NCBI GenBank assembly: GCA_003220315.1
Contig: QHSA01000136.1
Location: 1 to 34,303, forward strand
Direction of reading: 5' to 3'
Length of the DNA: 34,303 nt
Source: Candidatus Rokuibacteriota bacterium
Lineage (GTDB): Bacteria; Methylomirabilota; Methylomirabilia; Rokubacteriales; CSP1-6
Shown: positions 9,353-17,909 of the stretch, in pieces
How positions within the stretch are numbered: position 1 is the stretch's first letter
Layout: every line of letters begins with the position of its first letter
The notes under the pieces: model-generated
The model's database searches: none
Told to the model about the DNA's origin: nothing
Seen by the model: the letters and a program-made list of their open reading frames with translations, nothing else
Made by a program: the position numbers and the translations under genes

Positions 9353-9373
9353 AGGGGGCCGTCGAGGCCCCCT
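9353..9373. terminator. Terminator-like hairpin after the M23 peptidase gene
   Basis: A perfect 8-bp stem AGGGGGCC/GGCCCCCT with loop GTCGA, starting 8 nt past the stop codon of the minus-strand M23 gene. It lacks a U-tract. The same stem recurs after the zinc dehydrogenase and first iorB genes. Confidence 0.55.
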
Positions 9374-9381
9374 TCGACGTT

Positions 9382-10380
9382 CTAGTCCCAGAGATAGGCG
9401 CGCGGGTTGACGGAGTGGCCCTTCACGAGGATTTCGTAGTGGAGGTGCGGGCCCGAGGAGCGACCGGTGTTCCCGCTGTACGCGATCACCTGGCCCCGCT
9501 CGACCCGCTCGCCCTGCTTCACGCCGATCTGGGAGAGGTGGCCGTAGAGCGAGCGGACCTCCTGGCCATGGTCGAGGATGACCGTGTTGCCGTACTCCGG
9601 CTGCGCGCCGGCGAAGAAGACGGTGCCGCCGGCGGGCGCGCGCACGGGCGTGCGGGGCTGGGCGTTGATGTCGAGACCGCTGTGGAACTCGGTGACGCGC
9701 GTCCAGGGCGAGACGCGATTGCCGAACTCGGAGTTCACACCGCCGCGCACGGGCCAGCGTGACGGGAGCGCCGCCAGCGCCTTGCCGGCGCGGGCCATCA
9801 GGCGGTCCAGAGCCCGGAGATTGTCGCCCTGCTCTTTCACGCTCTCGGCGAGACGCTCCAGCTCGTTCCCCCGTACGACTCGCCCGAGGGGCTCGTCCCC
9901 CGGCGCGATCCGCGCGGCAACCTTCACGGCGCCGCCACCGATGCCCTTGTCGCGCGCGCCGGGAGCGAGCTCGGGACCGAACGGCTCCCAGATGCGCGCG
10001 TGGAGCTCGCGCCATCCCACCATCTCCTGCCGGAGCTCGACGACGCGGCGATTGAACGCGTCGATCGTCTCGCGCTGCTCGGCGATCTGCCGGGCGAAGG
10101 TCCTGGCTTCGCGCGTCAGCTCGCGCAGCTCCACCCAGTCAGTGGTGAGGGCGCCGACCACGGAGAGGGCGAGGGCGACCCCGGCGAACGCGCCCCTCGC
10201 GACAGGTCGCGTGAAGTTGAACCGGACCACCTTGGTGCCGTCGCCCCGGACAATCAGCAGACTGAACTGATCGCGGCCCTTCACGCGTGCCCGCGGCCCC
10301 GGAGGCTCCGGTCGGGGCGCTCGAGCGGGCTCAGGTCTTTCCTCGACCAGACTGTCAACAGAACACTCCTCAGGCCGCAT
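9382..10380 (-). CDS. M23-family (LytM) peptidoglycan endopeptidase, membrane-anchored
   Basis: A 332-residue protein: a proline-rich cytosolic N-terminus, one membrane helix (GAFAGVALALSVVGALTT, about 62-79), a coiled-coil region (RQIAEQRETIDAFNRRVVELRQEM) and a C-terminal LytM/M23 domain. The zinc and catalytic motifs are present: EFHSGLDI (HxxxD), GHLSQIG and GPHLHYEI (HxH), so the enzyme should be active, unlike degenerate EnvC/NlpD-type activators. It probably cuts peptide cross-links in the periplasm. Start: the ATG at 10380 is chosen because the residues added by the upstream ATG (10479) look non-coding; its ribosome binding site is weak, so the start is uncertain. It is divergent from alaC. 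Confidence 0.85.
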   Translation of the reverse strand: MRPEECSVDSLVEERPEPARAPRPEPPGPRARVKGRDQFSLLIVRGDGTKVVRFNFTRPVARGAFAGVALALSVVGALTTDWVELRELTREARTFARQIAEQRETIDAFNRRVVELRQEMVGWRELHARIWEPFGPELAPGARDKGIGGGAVKVAARIAPGDEPLGRVVRGNELERLAESVKEQGDNLRALDRLMARAGKALAALPSRWPVRGGVNSEFGNRVSPWTRVTEFHSGLDINAQPRTPVRAPAGGTVFFAGAQPEYGNTVILDHGQEVRSLYGHLSQIGVKQGERVERGQVIAYSGNTGRSSGPHLHYEILVKGHSVNPRAYLWD

Positions 10381-10484
10381 GCCGGAAGACCCACCGCAAA
10401 CGCCGTACCAGGCGGGATGGGCACGCACAATCAGGCAGTTGGAGCGCATGGGCTGCCATTCCGGCAACCGAGCGGGCAATTTCG

Positions 10485-10500
10485 TGTCACTATCATGACA
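10485..10500. promoter_or_regulatory. Palindromic operator candidate TGTCA-N6-TGACA
   Basis: A perfect 5-bp inverted repeat with a 6-nt spacer, in the 218-nt divergent gap between the M23 gene and alaC. Its centre lies about 84 nt upstream of the predicted alaC transcription start. The half-site arrangement is that of a dimeric regulator, but I cannot name one. Confidence 0.3.
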
Positions 10501-10540
10501 AGGTGTATCGGGCCGTAACCCCGCGTGAGATCGGCATTTA

Positions 10541-10570
10541 TTGACACTTTGCGTCGCCGCGCAGTATCAT
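10541..10570 (+). promoter_or_regulatory. Sigma70-type promoter for alaC-hom-thrC
   Basis: TTGACA (10541-10546), an 18-nt spacer and TATCAT (10565-10570). The consensus -35 and good -10 put the transcription start near 10577, with AAGAGGAG (10587-10594) as ribosome binding site ahead of the ATG at 10599. This is the clearest promoter in the window. Confidence 0.72.
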
Positions 10571-10598
10571 CGCGGGACAGGCCCCCAAGAGGAGTTCG

Positions 10599-11768
10599 AT
10601 GGACGAGTTCTACCGGATCAAGCGGCTTCCGCCCTACGTCTTCGCAATCGTCAACGACCTCAAGACCAAAGCGCGCGCGCGCGGCGAGGACGTCATCGAT
10701 CTCGGCATGGGCAATCCGGATCTTCCGACGCCCAAGCACATCGTCGCGAAGCTGATCGAGGCCGCCCAGAACCCGAAGAACCACCGCTACTCCGCGTCGC
10801 GCGGCATCACCCGCCTGCGGGTCGCGATCGCCAAGTGGTACCGCGACCGCTACGGCGTGGAGCTCGATCCCGACTCCGAGACGATCGCGACGATCGGCGC
10901 CAAGGAGGGCCTGGCGCACCTGGCGCTGGCAGTCCTTCAGCCCGGCGACGGCGCGCTGGTGCCGAACCCGACCTACCCGATCCACTCCTACTCGGTCGTC
11001 ATCGCCGATGGCGATCTGCGGTCTGTCCCGCTGACACCGGACGGAGATTTCTTCGCACGGCTGGAAGAGACCGCGAAGCTCGCGTGGCCGAAGGCGAAGC
11101 TGCTGATTCTCTCGTTCCCGCACAATCCGACGACCATGTGCGTGGACCGCGCGTTCTTCGAGAAAGTCGTCGCCTTCGCGCGCGATCAGCGGCTGATGGT
11201 CGTCCACGACCTCGCGTACGCCGACTTCGCGTTCGACGGCTACCAGCCACCGTCGTTCCTCGAGATTCCGGGGGCGAAGGAGATCGGCGTCGAGATCTTC
11301 TCGACGTCGAAGTCGTACAACATGGCCGGCTGGCGGCTCGCCTTCGTGTGCGGCAACGCCCGGATGATCCATGCGCTGGCGCGCATCAAGTCCTATCTGG
11401 ACTACGGCGCCTTCCAGCCGATCCAGATCGCCGGCATCATCGCGCTCGAGGGCGATCAGACGTGCGTGGCCGAGATCGTCGAGGTCTACAGAAAGCGCCG
11501 CGACGTCCTCGTCGACGGGCTCAACAAGCTCGGCTGGTCGGTGCCGAAGCCCAAGGGCACGATGTTCGTCTGGGCGCCGATCCCCGAGCCGTTCCGCACG
11601 CTGGGCTCGCTCGAGTTCGCCAAACTGCTCATCCAGGACGCGAAGGTGGCCGTCTCGCCGGGCATCGGGTTCGGCGAGTACGGCGAGGGCTTCGTACGGT
11701 TCGCGCTGGTCGAGAACGAGCAGCGGATCAAGCAGGCGCTCCGCGGGCTCAAGCACCTCGCCCGCTGA
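10599..11768 (+). CDS. alaC: AlaC-like class I aminotransferase (glutamate-pyruvate type)
   Basis: A 389-residue PLP aminotransferase, fold-type I. It matches the AlaC (YfdZ) pattern throughout: IKRLPPYVF at the start, DLGMGNPD (34-41), [11 protein letters not shown] (64-74), VPNPTYPIH (121-129), HNPTTMCV (175-182) and the Schiff-base Lys238 in [15 protein letters not shown], ending with [21 protein letters not shown]. AlaC makes alanine from pyruvate and glutamate; the close paralogues that act on aspartate or LL-diaminopimelate cannot be excluded from sequence alone. Its place just upstream of hom and thrC, with a 33-nt gap to hom, would also suit a role feeding the aspartate family. The start has a strong ribosome binding site and promoter. 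Confidence 0.87.
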   Translation: MDEFYRIKRLPPYVFAIVNDLKTKARARGEDVIDLGMGNPDLPTPKHIVAKLIEAAQNPKNHRYSASRGITRLRVAIAKWYRDRYGVELDPDSETIATIGAKEGLAHLALAVLQPGDGALVPNPTYPIHSYSVVIADGDLRSVPLTPDGDFFARLEETAKLAWPKAKLLILSFPHNPTTMCVDRAFFEKVVAFARDQRLMVVHDLAYADFAFDGYQPPSFLEIPGAKEIGVEIFSTSKSYNMAGWRLAFVCGNARMIHALARIKSYLDYGAFQPIQIAGIIALEGDQTCVAEIVEVYRKRRDVLVDGLNKLGWSVPKPKGTMFVWAPIPEPFRTLGSLEFAKLLIQDAKVAVSPGIGFGEYGEGFVRFALVENEQRIKQALRGLKHLAR

Positions 11769-11801
11769 CCGCCCATTCCTACCGCGGCGGGGTCCAGTGA
11801 G

Positions 11802-13118
11802 ATGTCCAGTGAGATGAAGGAAGTCAGGATCGGATTGCTCGGCCTCGGCACGGTCGGCGCGGGGGTCGTCAAGATCCTCGAGTCGCGCCGTGCGATGCTC
11901 GAGGAGCGTGCCGGGTGCCGGCTCACCCTCGCCGCGGTCGCCGACACCGATCTCACCCGCCCGCGCGAGGGGCTCGATCTCGCGAAGCTCCCGATGACGC
12001 CCGACGCCGGGCGCGTGCTCGCCGACCCCTCGATCCACATCGTCGTCGAGCTCGTCGGCGGGCTCGAGCCCGCGCGCTCGTTCATCATGAAGGCGCTCGG
12101 CGCCGGCAAACACGTGGTCACCGCCAACAAGGCGCTCCTCGCCCACCACGGCGGCGAGCTCTACGACGAGGCGCGGCGCCGCCGCGCGACGCTCGCCTTC
12201 GAGGCGGCCGTCGCGGGCGGCATCCCGCTGATCCAGGCCGTCAAGGAGGGGCTCGTCGCCAACCGCATCCAGACCGTCTTCGGCATCGTCAACGGGACGT
12301 CGAACTACATCCTGTCGAAGATGACCGACGAGGGCCTGGACTTCTCCATGGTCCTCAAGGAGGCGCAGGCGGCGGGGTACGCCGAAGCCGACCCGACCCT
12401 CGACATCGAGGGCATGGACTCCGCGCACAAGCTCCAGATCCTCGTCACGCTCGCGTTCCGCACCTTCATCGACCTCAAGGACATCCACACCGAGGGCATC
12501 ACGCGGGTGACGCAGCAGGACATCGGCTACGCGCGCGAGCTCGGCTACCGGATCAAGCTCCTCGCGATCGCCAAGGCGGCCGACGGCGGCGTCGAGGTCC
12601 GCGTGCACCCGACGATGATTCCCGCGGGCTCTCCGCTGGCGGCGGTCTCCGGGGTCTTCAACGCGGTCTTCGTGACCGGCGACGCGGTGGGCGATCTGAT
12701 GTTCTACGGTCGCGGCGCGGGGCAGCTCCCGACCGCCTCGGCCGTGTGGGCCGACACGCTCGACATCGCGCGCCGCATCGCCCACGGCATCCCCGCGCTC
12801 GCGCTCGAGCTGCCCTCCGCGGGCCCCACGGCGCTGCCGTTGACCCCGATGGAGCGCATCCGCTGCTGTTATTACCTGCGCGTGATGGCTCAGGACCGGC
12901 CCGGCGTGCTCTCGAAGGTCGCGGGGATCCTCGGGGACAACAACATCTCGATCGCGAACGTCATCCAGAAGGGGCGCGGGACGCGCGAGGCCGTTCCCGT
13001 CGTCATGCTGACGCACGAGGCGCGCGAGCGCGACATGCGCCAGGCGCTCACCGCGATCGATCGCTTGCCCGACGTCGCGGCGTCGACGACGATCCGCGTC
13101 GAGGGCGGGCCCGCATGA
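11802..13118 (+). CDS. hom: Homoserine dehydrogenase with ACT domain
   Basis: A 438-residue monofunctional homoserine dehydrogenase: reduces aspartate semialdehyde to homoserine with NAD(P)H. The Rossmann motif GLGTVG is at residues 14-19, followed by VVELVGGLEPA, VTANKALLAHHG, the substrate-site FEAAVAGGIPLI and GIVNGTSNYILSKM, and DIEGMDSAHKL. A C-terminal ACT domain begins near YYLRVMAQDRPGVLSKVAGIL (about residue 350) and is the usual site of threonine feedback. The start at 11802 is one of two close methionines (also 11814); both precede the nucleotide-binding strand. The stop overlaps the thrC start by 4 nt (ATGA), and alaC lies just upstream, so these genes form a threonine-branch operon. 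Confidence 0.95.
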   Translation: MSSEMKEVRIGLLGLGTVGAGVVKILESRRAMLEERAGCRLTLAAVADTDLTRPREGLDLAKLPMTPDAGRVLADPSIHIVVELVGGLEPARSFIMKALGAGKHVVTANKALLAHHGGELYDEARRRRATLAFEAAVAGGIPLIQAVKEGLVANRIQTVFGIVNGTSNYILSKMTDEGLDFSMVLKEAQAAGYAEADPTLDIEGMDSAHKLQILVTLAFRTFIDLKDIHTEGITRVTQQDIGYARELGYRIKLLAIAKAADGGVEVRVHPTMIPAGSPLAAVSGVFNAVFVTGDAVGDLMFYGRGAGQLPTASAVWADTLDIARRIAHGIPALALELPSAGPTALPLTPMERIRCCYYLRVMAQDRPGVLSKVAGILGDNNISIANVIQKGRGTREAVPVVMLTHEARERDMRQALTAIDRLPDVAASTTIRVEGGPA

Positions 13119-14173
13119 AGGCCTGGCGCGGCGTCATCGAGCAGTACCGCGACTTCCTCCCCGTGACGGATCGGACGCCGGTCGTTACGCTCTGTGAGGG
13201 CAACACGCCGCTCATCCTGGCGCCGCGCCTCGCCGAGGCGACCGACGCGCGCCTTGAGATCTACCTCAAGTGCGAGGGATTCAACCCCACGGGCTCGTTC
13301 AAGGACCGCGGGATGACGATGGCGATCTCCAAAGCGCTCGAGTCGGGCTCGCGGGCGGTGATCTGCGCCTCCACGGGCAACACCTCGGCCTCCGCGGCGG
13401 CGTTCGCGGCGCGCGCCGGGATCCGCGCCTTCGTGATGGTGCCGAAGGGCTCGGTCGCCCTCGGCAAGCTCTCGCAGGCGGCGATCCACGGCGCGAAGGT
13501 CCTCACCGTGGACGGTAACTTCGACCAGGCGCTGACGATCGTCCGGCGGATCGCCGAGCGGCACCCGGTGACGCTCGTGAACTCGGTGAACCCGTTCCGG
13601 CTCGAGGGGCAAAAGACCGCCGCGTTCGAGATCGTGGACCAGCTCGGCCGCGCACCCGACTACCACCTGATCCCCGTCGGCAACGCCGGGAACATCACCG
13701 CGTACTGGCGTGGGTACCGCGAATACCACCGCGCGGGGCGCATGAAGGAGCTGCCGCGCATGGTCGGCTTCCAGGCGGCCGGCGCGGCGCCGATCTACGA
13801 GAATCGCGTCATCGAGGAGCCGCGCACCGTGGCGACGGCGATCAAGATCGGCAACCCGGCGAACTGGGGGCCGGCGCTCGAGGCCGTGAAGGACTCGCAC
13901 GGCTGGATCGACGTCGTCAGTGACGAGGAGATCCTGCGCGCCTACCGGATGCTCGCCCGCGAGGAGGGCATCTTCATGGAGCCGGCGTCCGCGGCCACCC
14001 TCGCCGGCCTGATCAAGTGCGTCAAGGCGGGGCGCCTCGAGCCCGGCTCGACCGTGGTGCTCACCCTCACCGGGCACGGGCTCAAGGACCCGGACACCGC
14101 GCTCGAGTCGGCGTCGCGGCCGACGACGGTGCCGCCGGCGATCGACGCGGTCCTCGCCCAGCTCGGCCTCTGA
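13115..14173 (+). CDS. thrC: Threonine synthase
   Basis: A 352-residue PLP enzyme, fold-type II, converting O-phosphohomoserine to threonine. The N-terminus has TPVVTLCEGNTPLI, then KCEGFNPTGSFKDRGM with the Schiff-base Lys63, CASTGNTSASAAAFAARAG (substrate/PLP phosphate loop) and PVGNAGNITAYWRGY. The length is that of the short bacterial class, not the 420+ residue class. The start ATG at 13115 overlaps the hom stop (ATGA) and so is probably translated by coupling; the longer open frame beginning at 11915 lies inside hom. It is followed without gap by a membrane protein gene that seems to start at an overlapping CTG. Confidence 0.95.
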   Translation: MKAWRGVIEQYRDFLPVTDRTPVVTLCEGNTPLILAPRLAEATDARLEIYLKCEGFNPTGSFKDRGMTMAISKALESGSRAVICASTGNTSASAAAFAARAGIRAFVMVPKGSVALGKLSQAAIHGAKVLTVDGNFDQALTIVRRIAERHPVTLVNSVNPFRLEGQKTAAFEIVDQLGRAPDYHLIPVGNAGNITAYWRGYREYHRAGRMKELPRMVGFQAAGAAPIYENRVIEEPRTVATAIKIGNPANWGPALEAVKDSHGWIDVVSDEEILRAYRMLAREEGIFMEPASAATLAGLIKCVKAGRLEPGSTVVLTLTGHGLKDPDTALESASRPTTVPPAIDAVLAQLGL

Positions 14174-15162
14174 GCCGGCCGAAGGTCCTCCTCGGCGTCG
14201 CGGTCAGCGTCGTTCTGCTCGTCTACCTCTTCTGGAGCGTCGACCTGGCCGAGCTCGGACGCCAGCTCCGCGCGACCCGCTGGGGCTGGGCGGCCCTCGC
14301 CACCGCCTTCGCGCCGCTCGGTCTCTGGGCACGCGCCCGGCGCTGGCGCTACCTCTTCCCGCCACGCTCGGTTCCGCCGGGTCTGGTCCCGGCGGTCATG
14401 ATCGGGTACATGGCGAACAACGTGCTCCCGCTGCGCGCCGGTGAGGTCGTGCGTGTGTACGTCGTCGCGCGCCGCTGGAGCGCCGTCGGCGCTGGCGGCA
14501 CGGGCCACGCCTTCTGGACGGTGCTCGCCACGCTCATCGTCGAGCGGGTGCTCGACAGCCTCGCCGTGGTCCTGATGCTCGCGGTGCTGGTTCTCGTCGT
14601 CCCGGTGCCGGCGTTTCTGCAGGCGGCGGCGCTGGCCGTCCTCGCGATCGATCTCGCCGGGATCGCCGTCCTCGTGGCGCTGGTGGCCGCGCCCGCACGC
14701 TGCGCCCGGCTCATCGAGCGGCTCTCCGCGCGCTGGCCCCGGCTCCGGCAGCGCGCGCTGAGCGTTTTCGAGACGTTCGTCCGGGGGCTCGACGGGATCC
14801 GCGCGCCCTCCCACGCCCTCCCGATCCTCGTCTGGACCGCGATCCTCTGGGTCATCCCCGCGGCGGCGGCATCGATGATGCTCACCGCGATGAACCTCAG
14901 CCTGCCCTGGATCGCGGGCTGGGCGGTGCTCGCGTTCGTCGGGCTCGGCATCTCAATCCCGTCGGCGCCCGGCTACGTCGGCGTCTTCCACGCCGCGGCG
15001 GCGCTCGCGGTCGGCCTCTTCGGTGTCGCCCCGGCGGCCGCCGTCGGCTACGCGCTCGTCCTCCACGCGAGCCAGATCCTGCCCGTGATCGCGCTCGGGT
15101 GGGTCTACCTCCTCCGTGAGCAGCTGCACCTCGGCGAGGCCATGCACGCCCGGGCGTTGTAG
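14170..15162 (+). CDS. Flippase-like / lysylphosphatidylglycerol synthase transmembrane domain protein (CTG start)
   Basis: About 330 residues with multiple hydrophobic helices (VLLGVAVSVVLLVYLFW; WAALATAFAPLGLW; FWTVLATLIVERVLDSLAVVLML; the long AAALAVLAIDLAGIAVLVALV segment and others). It resembles the UPF0104/LPG-synthase-TM family, with the family-typical GYMANNVLPLRAGEVVRVY and SAPGYVGVFHAAAALAVGLFGV. Members act as lipid flippase-like proteins, but the substrate is not known. No ATG, GTG or TTG occurs in frame between the thrC stop and residue 77 of this protein. The first helix is immediately downstream of a CTG at 14170 that overlaps the thrC TGA (CTGA, 4 nt). The only other in-frame option is a GTG at 14017, deep inside thrC. 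I choose CTG, with moderate confidence in the exact start. Confidence 0.78.
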   Translation: MSRPKVLLGVAVSVVLLVYLFWSVDLAELGRQLRATRWGWAALATAFAPLGLWARARRWRYLFPPRSVPPGLVPAVMIGYMANNVLPLRAGEVVRVYVVARRWSAVGAGGTGHAFWTVLATLIVERVLDSLAVVLMLAVLVLVVPVPAFLQAAALAVLAIDLAGIAVLVALVAAPARCARLIERLSARWPRLRQRALSVFETFVRGLDGIRAPSHALPILVWTAILWVIPAAAASMMLTAMNLSLPWIAGWAVLAFVGLGISIPSAPGYVGVFHAAAALAVGLFGVAPAAAVGYALVLHASQILPVIALGWVYLLREQLHLGEAMHARAL

Positions 15163-15170
15163 CGGAGCCC

Positions 15171-15457
15171 GCGCGGCCGGCGCAGTCGGTGGGTGGCCTG
15201 ACACAAGGTGCGACCCGGCGCCGTCCCTCTTGTCACCATCCACTCCAAGCGAGACCGCGCGGCCGGCGCAGTCGGTGGGTGGCCTGACGCCAGGTGCGAC
15301 CCGGCGCCTCCCTCTTGTCACCATCCACTCCAAGCGAGGTCGCGCGGCCGGCGCGGTCGGTGGGTGGCCTGACGCCAGGTGCGACCCGGCTGCGCTCCTC
15401 CGCCACCATTCATTCCAGGCGAGGACCGCGTGCCTGGGTCGCGCCGTGGGTGGCCTG
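15171..15457. repeat. 85-86 bp tandem repeat, 3.3 copies, upstream of lysC
   Basis: The 328-nt gap between the flippase gene and lysC is filled by direct repeats: copy 1 at 15171-15256, copy 2 at 15257-15341, copy 3 at 15342-15427, and a partial, decayed copy at 15428-15457. Each begins GCGCGGCCGGCGC, followed by GTCGGTGGGTGGCCTGA. Copies 1 and 2 differ at only about four positions plus one base of length. Copy 3 keeps the first half and diverges in the second. The unit contains self-complementary runs (GCGCGGCCGGCGC; CCTGACGCCAGG). An open frame across the repeats (15116-15478) reads as low-complexity and I do not call it a gene. Confidence 0.88.
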
Positions 15458-15476
15458 CTGCGGGCGCGCTCGTGGT

Positions 15477-15482
15477 AGATTT
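15477..15482 (+). promoter_or_regulatory. -10-like TAGATT just ahead of lysC (near-leaderless)
   Basis: TAGATT ends 8 nt before the lysC ATG and is preceded by TGG, an extended -10 form. Transcription would begin at or within about 2 nt of the start codon. There is no purine-rich ribosome binding site between it and the ATG. Confidence 0.45.
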
Positions 15483-15490
15483 CTAACGCT

Positions 15491-16714
15491 ATGGCGCTGG
15501 TCGTCCAGAAATACGGCGGCTCGTCGGTCGCCGACGACGAGAAGATCCGGAACGTCGCCCGGCGCGTCGCGGCGAGCGCGCCCGGCCACCAGCTTGTCGT
15601 CGTCGTCTCGGCGATGGGCAAGACGACCGACGGCCTCGTGGCCCTCGCGCACCAGGTGTCGCCGTCGCCCGAGCCGCGCGAGATGGACATGCTGCTCGCC
15701 ACGGGCGAGCAGGTCACGATCGCCCTCCTCGCGATGGCCCTGCAGTCCGTAGGGCTGCGGGCGCGTTCGTTCACGGGATTCCAGGCGGCGATCCGCACCG
15801 ACCGCGCCCACACGCGGGCACGGATCACGCAGATCAGCACCGAGCGCGTCCGCCAGTCCCTCGACGCGGGCGAGATCGCCGTCGTCGCGGGGTTCCAGGG
15901 GCTGTCCGACGAGGACGAGATCACGACGCTCGGTCGCGGCGGCTCGGACCTCACCGCCGTGGCGCTCGCGGCCGCCCTCAAAGCCGAGGTGTGCGAGATC
16001 TACACCGACGTGGACGGCGTCTACACCGCCGACCCCGCCATCGTCCCCGACGCCAAGAAGCTCGCCCGCGTCTCGTACGACGAGATGCTCGAGATGGCGA
16101 GCCTCGGCGCGAAGGTGCTGCAGTCCCGCTCCGTCGAGTTCGCGAAGAAGTACGGCGTGACCGTCCACGTCCGCTCGACGTTCAAGCCGGACCCCGGCAC
16201 GCTCGTGACGAAAGAGGAGCAGGGCATGGAAGAAGTGGTCGTCACCGGCGTCACGCACGACCGGAGCCAGGCGAAGATCTCCATCCTGCGGGTCCCCGAC
16301 CGGCCGGGCATCGCCGCCCAGGCGTTCGGCGCGATCGCCGCGAAGAACATCGTCGTGGACATGATCGTCCAGAACATCAGCCGCGACGGGTACACCGACA
16401 TGTCGTTCACCCTGCCGCGCGGCGACCACGCCGGCGCCGTCGTCGCGCTCGAGGAAGTCGCGCGGTCGATCGGCGCCCTCGGCGTCGTCCACGACGAGCG
16501 CGTGGCCAAGGTCTCGATCGTCGGCGTCGGCATGCGGAGCCACGGGGGCGTCGCCGCGAAGATGTTCGCCACGCTCTCCAAGGAAGGGATCAACATCCAG
16601 ATGATCTCCACCTCCGAGATCGCGATCTCGTGCGTCATCGAGGACAAGTACGCGGAGCTGGCCGTCCGCGCCCTCCACGACGCCTTCGAGGTCGGCAAGG
16701 GGGCCAACCGATGA
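15491..16714 (+). CDS. lysC: Aspartate kinase
   Basis: A 407-residue monofunctional aspartokinase, phosphorylating aspartate at the head of the lysine, threonine and methionine pathways. The N-terminal KYGGSSVAD (residues 7-15) is the KFGGTS-type phosphate site; [43 protein letters not shown] and [12 protein letters not shown] (nucleotide and aspartate binding) follow. Two C-terminal ACT domains (about 262-335 and 343-405: [16 protein letters not shown] and [19 protein letters not shown]) are the usual site of lysine/threonine feedback. The start at 15491 is the first methionine of the kinase fold and has no ribosome binding site. The stop overlaps the zinc dehydrogenase start by 4 nt. The upstream region is the tandem repeat. 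Confidence 0.96.
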   Translation: MALVVQKYGGSSVADDEKIRNVARRVAASAPGHQLVVVVSAMGKTTDGLVALAHQVSPSPEPREMDMLLATGEQVTIALLAMALQSVGLRARSFTGFQAAIRTDRAHTRARITQISTERVRQSLDAGEIAVVAGFQGLSDEDEITTLGRGGSDLTAVALAAALKAEVCEIYTDVDGVYTADPAIVPDAKKLARVSYDEMLEMASLGAKVLQSRSVEFAKKYGVTVHVRSTFKPDPGTLVTKEEQGMEEVVVTGVTHDRSQAKISILRVPDRPGIAAQAFGAIAAKNIVVDMIVQNISRDGYTDMSFTLPRGDHAGAVVALEEVARSIGALGVVHDERVAKVSIVGVGMRSHGGVAAKMFATLSKEGINIQMISTSEIAISCVIEDKYAELAVRALHDAFEVGKGANR

Positions 16715-17823
16715 GCCGGGGCAAGGCCGCGGTCTTCTTCGGTCCCGGCAAGCCGTTCGAGCTCCGGGAGTTGCCACTGCCCGAGGTGGAGCCCGACGCC
16801 GTCCTCATCCGCGTCGCGCTCGCCAACGTGTGCGGTTCCGACCTCCACTTCTGGCGGGGCGACGCGCCATTGCGCCTGCCCGACGACGGCTGGATCTTCG
16901 GCCACGAGATGACCGGCCGGGTGTCCCGGCTCGGCGCGCGCGTCCAGACGGACTCGCTGGGGCGCCCGCTCAGGGAAGGCGACCGCGTCGCCTACACCTA
17001 CTTCTACCCCTGCGGGCGCTGCTACGCCTGCCTCGCCAACGAGCCCGCGGCGTGTCCGGCGAAGATCGAGCGGCCGCGAGGGCCGTCCGAGTTCCCGCAC
17101 TTCCACGGCGCGTTCGCCGAGTACTACTATCTGCGGCCGCGCGGCGCGCTCTTCCTCGTCCCCGACGCGCTGCCCGACGAGATGGTTGCGCCGGTGAACT
17201 GCGCCCTCTCGCAGGTGATCTTCGGGCTCGGGAGGGCGGGCCTCGCCTTCGGCGGGAGCGTCGTGATCCAGGGCGCCGGCGGCCTCGGGATCCAGGCGGC
17301 GGCGGTCGCCCGGGACATGGGCGCCGCGACGGTGATCGTCGTCGATCAGCTCCCGGGGCGGCTCGAGCTGGCGCGGGCGTTCGGCGCCGACCACACGATC
17401 AACCTCAAGGAGGTCGCCGACCGCAAGGAGCGTGTCGCGCTCGTGCGGACGTGGACGGGCGGCGGCGGCGCGGACGTCGTCTGCGACTTCGTCGGCTTCC
17501 CGCAGGTCATCCCGGAGGGGATCGAGATGCTCCGCTCGGGCGGCACGTACCTCGAGATCGGCACGATCAGCCGCGGCGCGAAGGTCGAGCTCGAGCCATC
17601 ACTGCTCGTCTGGGGGTCGAAGAAGATCGTGGGCGTGATCCAGTACGATCCGTGGGTCATCCCCCGCGCGCTCGACTTCCTCGTGCGCAACCGGGCGCGC
17701 TTCCCCTTCGACCGGCTCCTCTCGCACAAGTACCCGCTCGAAAAGATCAATCAGGCGTTCGCCGACTCGGAGTGGCACAACCGGGAGACGACCACGATCA
17801 CGCGCGCGGCCCTCGTGCCCTAA
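16711..17823 (+). CDS. Zinc-dependent medium-chain dehydrogenase (alcohol dehydrogenase family)
   Basis: A 370-residue MDR-superfamily NAD(P)-dependent dehydrogenase. The catalytic zinc site is visible as C41 ([10 protein letters not shown]) and GHE (H65, E66); the structural zinc cysteines are C101, C104, C107 and C115 ([15 protein letters not shown]). The Rossmann motif GAGGLG is at 188-193, then [25 protein letters not shown] short insertion ([19 protein letters not shown], about 77-95) precedes the structural zinc loop, as in some uncharacterised Zn-ADH subgroups. The substrate is unknown; threonine or polyol dehydrogenase relatives are possible. Its ATG overlaps the lysC stop (ATGA), so translation is probably coupled to aspartokinase, which is an unusual partner. 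The stop TAA is followed by the gene-end hairpin element. Confidence 0.9.
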   Translation: MSRGKAAVFFGPGKPFELRELPLPEVEPDAVLIRVALANVCGSDLHFWRGDAPLRLPDDGWIFGHEMTGRVSRLGARVQTDSLGRPLREGDRVAYTYFYPCGRCYACLANEPAACPAKIERPRGPSEFPHFHGAFAEYYYLRPRGALFLVPDALPDEMVAPVNCALSQVIFGLGRAGLAFGGSVVIQGAGGLGIQAAAVARDMGAATVIVVDQLPGRLELARAFGADHTINLKEVADRKERVALVRTWTGGGGADVVCDFVGFPQVIPEGIEMLRSGGTYLEIGTISRGAKVELEPSLLVWGSKKIVGVIQYDPWVIPRALDFLVRNRARFPFDRLLSHKYPLEKINQAFADSEWHNRETTTITRAALVP

Positions 17824-17831
17824 TTCATCGA

Positions 17832-17852
17832 AGGGGGCCTCGACGGCCCCCT
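17832..17852. terminator. Terminator-like hairpin after the zinc dehydrogenase gene
   Basis: A perfect 8-bp stem AGGGGGCC/GGCCCCCT with loop TCGAC, starting 8 nt after the TAA stop. It is the proximal hairpin of the recurrent element and lacks a U-tract. Confidence 0.55.
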
Positions 17853-17875
17853 CCGAGCCGCCCCCAGGAAGGGTT

Positions 17876-17894
17876 GCGCGGGCGGAGCCCGCGC
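17876..17894. repeat. Distal hairpin of gene-end element (copy 3)
   Basis: A perfect palindrome GCGCGGGC/GCCCGCGC with a GGA loop. The identical 19-nt string recurs at 28958-28976. It is preceded by GGTT and followed by TCGAAG, the reverse complement of the flanks seen at minus-strand gene ends. Confidence 0.7.
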
Positions 17895-17909
17895 TCGAAG
17901 GGCGATGGA

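Noticed and set aside
10431-13016. An 861-codon open frame on the minus strand opposite alaC and hom
   Set aside because: It is Arg/Asp/His-rich low-complexity translation, the usual antisense shadow in very GC-rich genes. The plus-strand products alaC and hom have complete family motifs.
15171-15457. CRISPR array
   Set aside because: The copies abut each other with no spacers, the unit is 85-86 nt, and no cas genes are present.
15116-15478. A 120-codon open frame across the tandem repeats, possible small repeat protein
   Set aside because: The repeat unit is not a multiple of three in two of the copies (86, 85, 86 nt), so the peptide repeat is not kept in frame, and no ribosome binding site precedes it.
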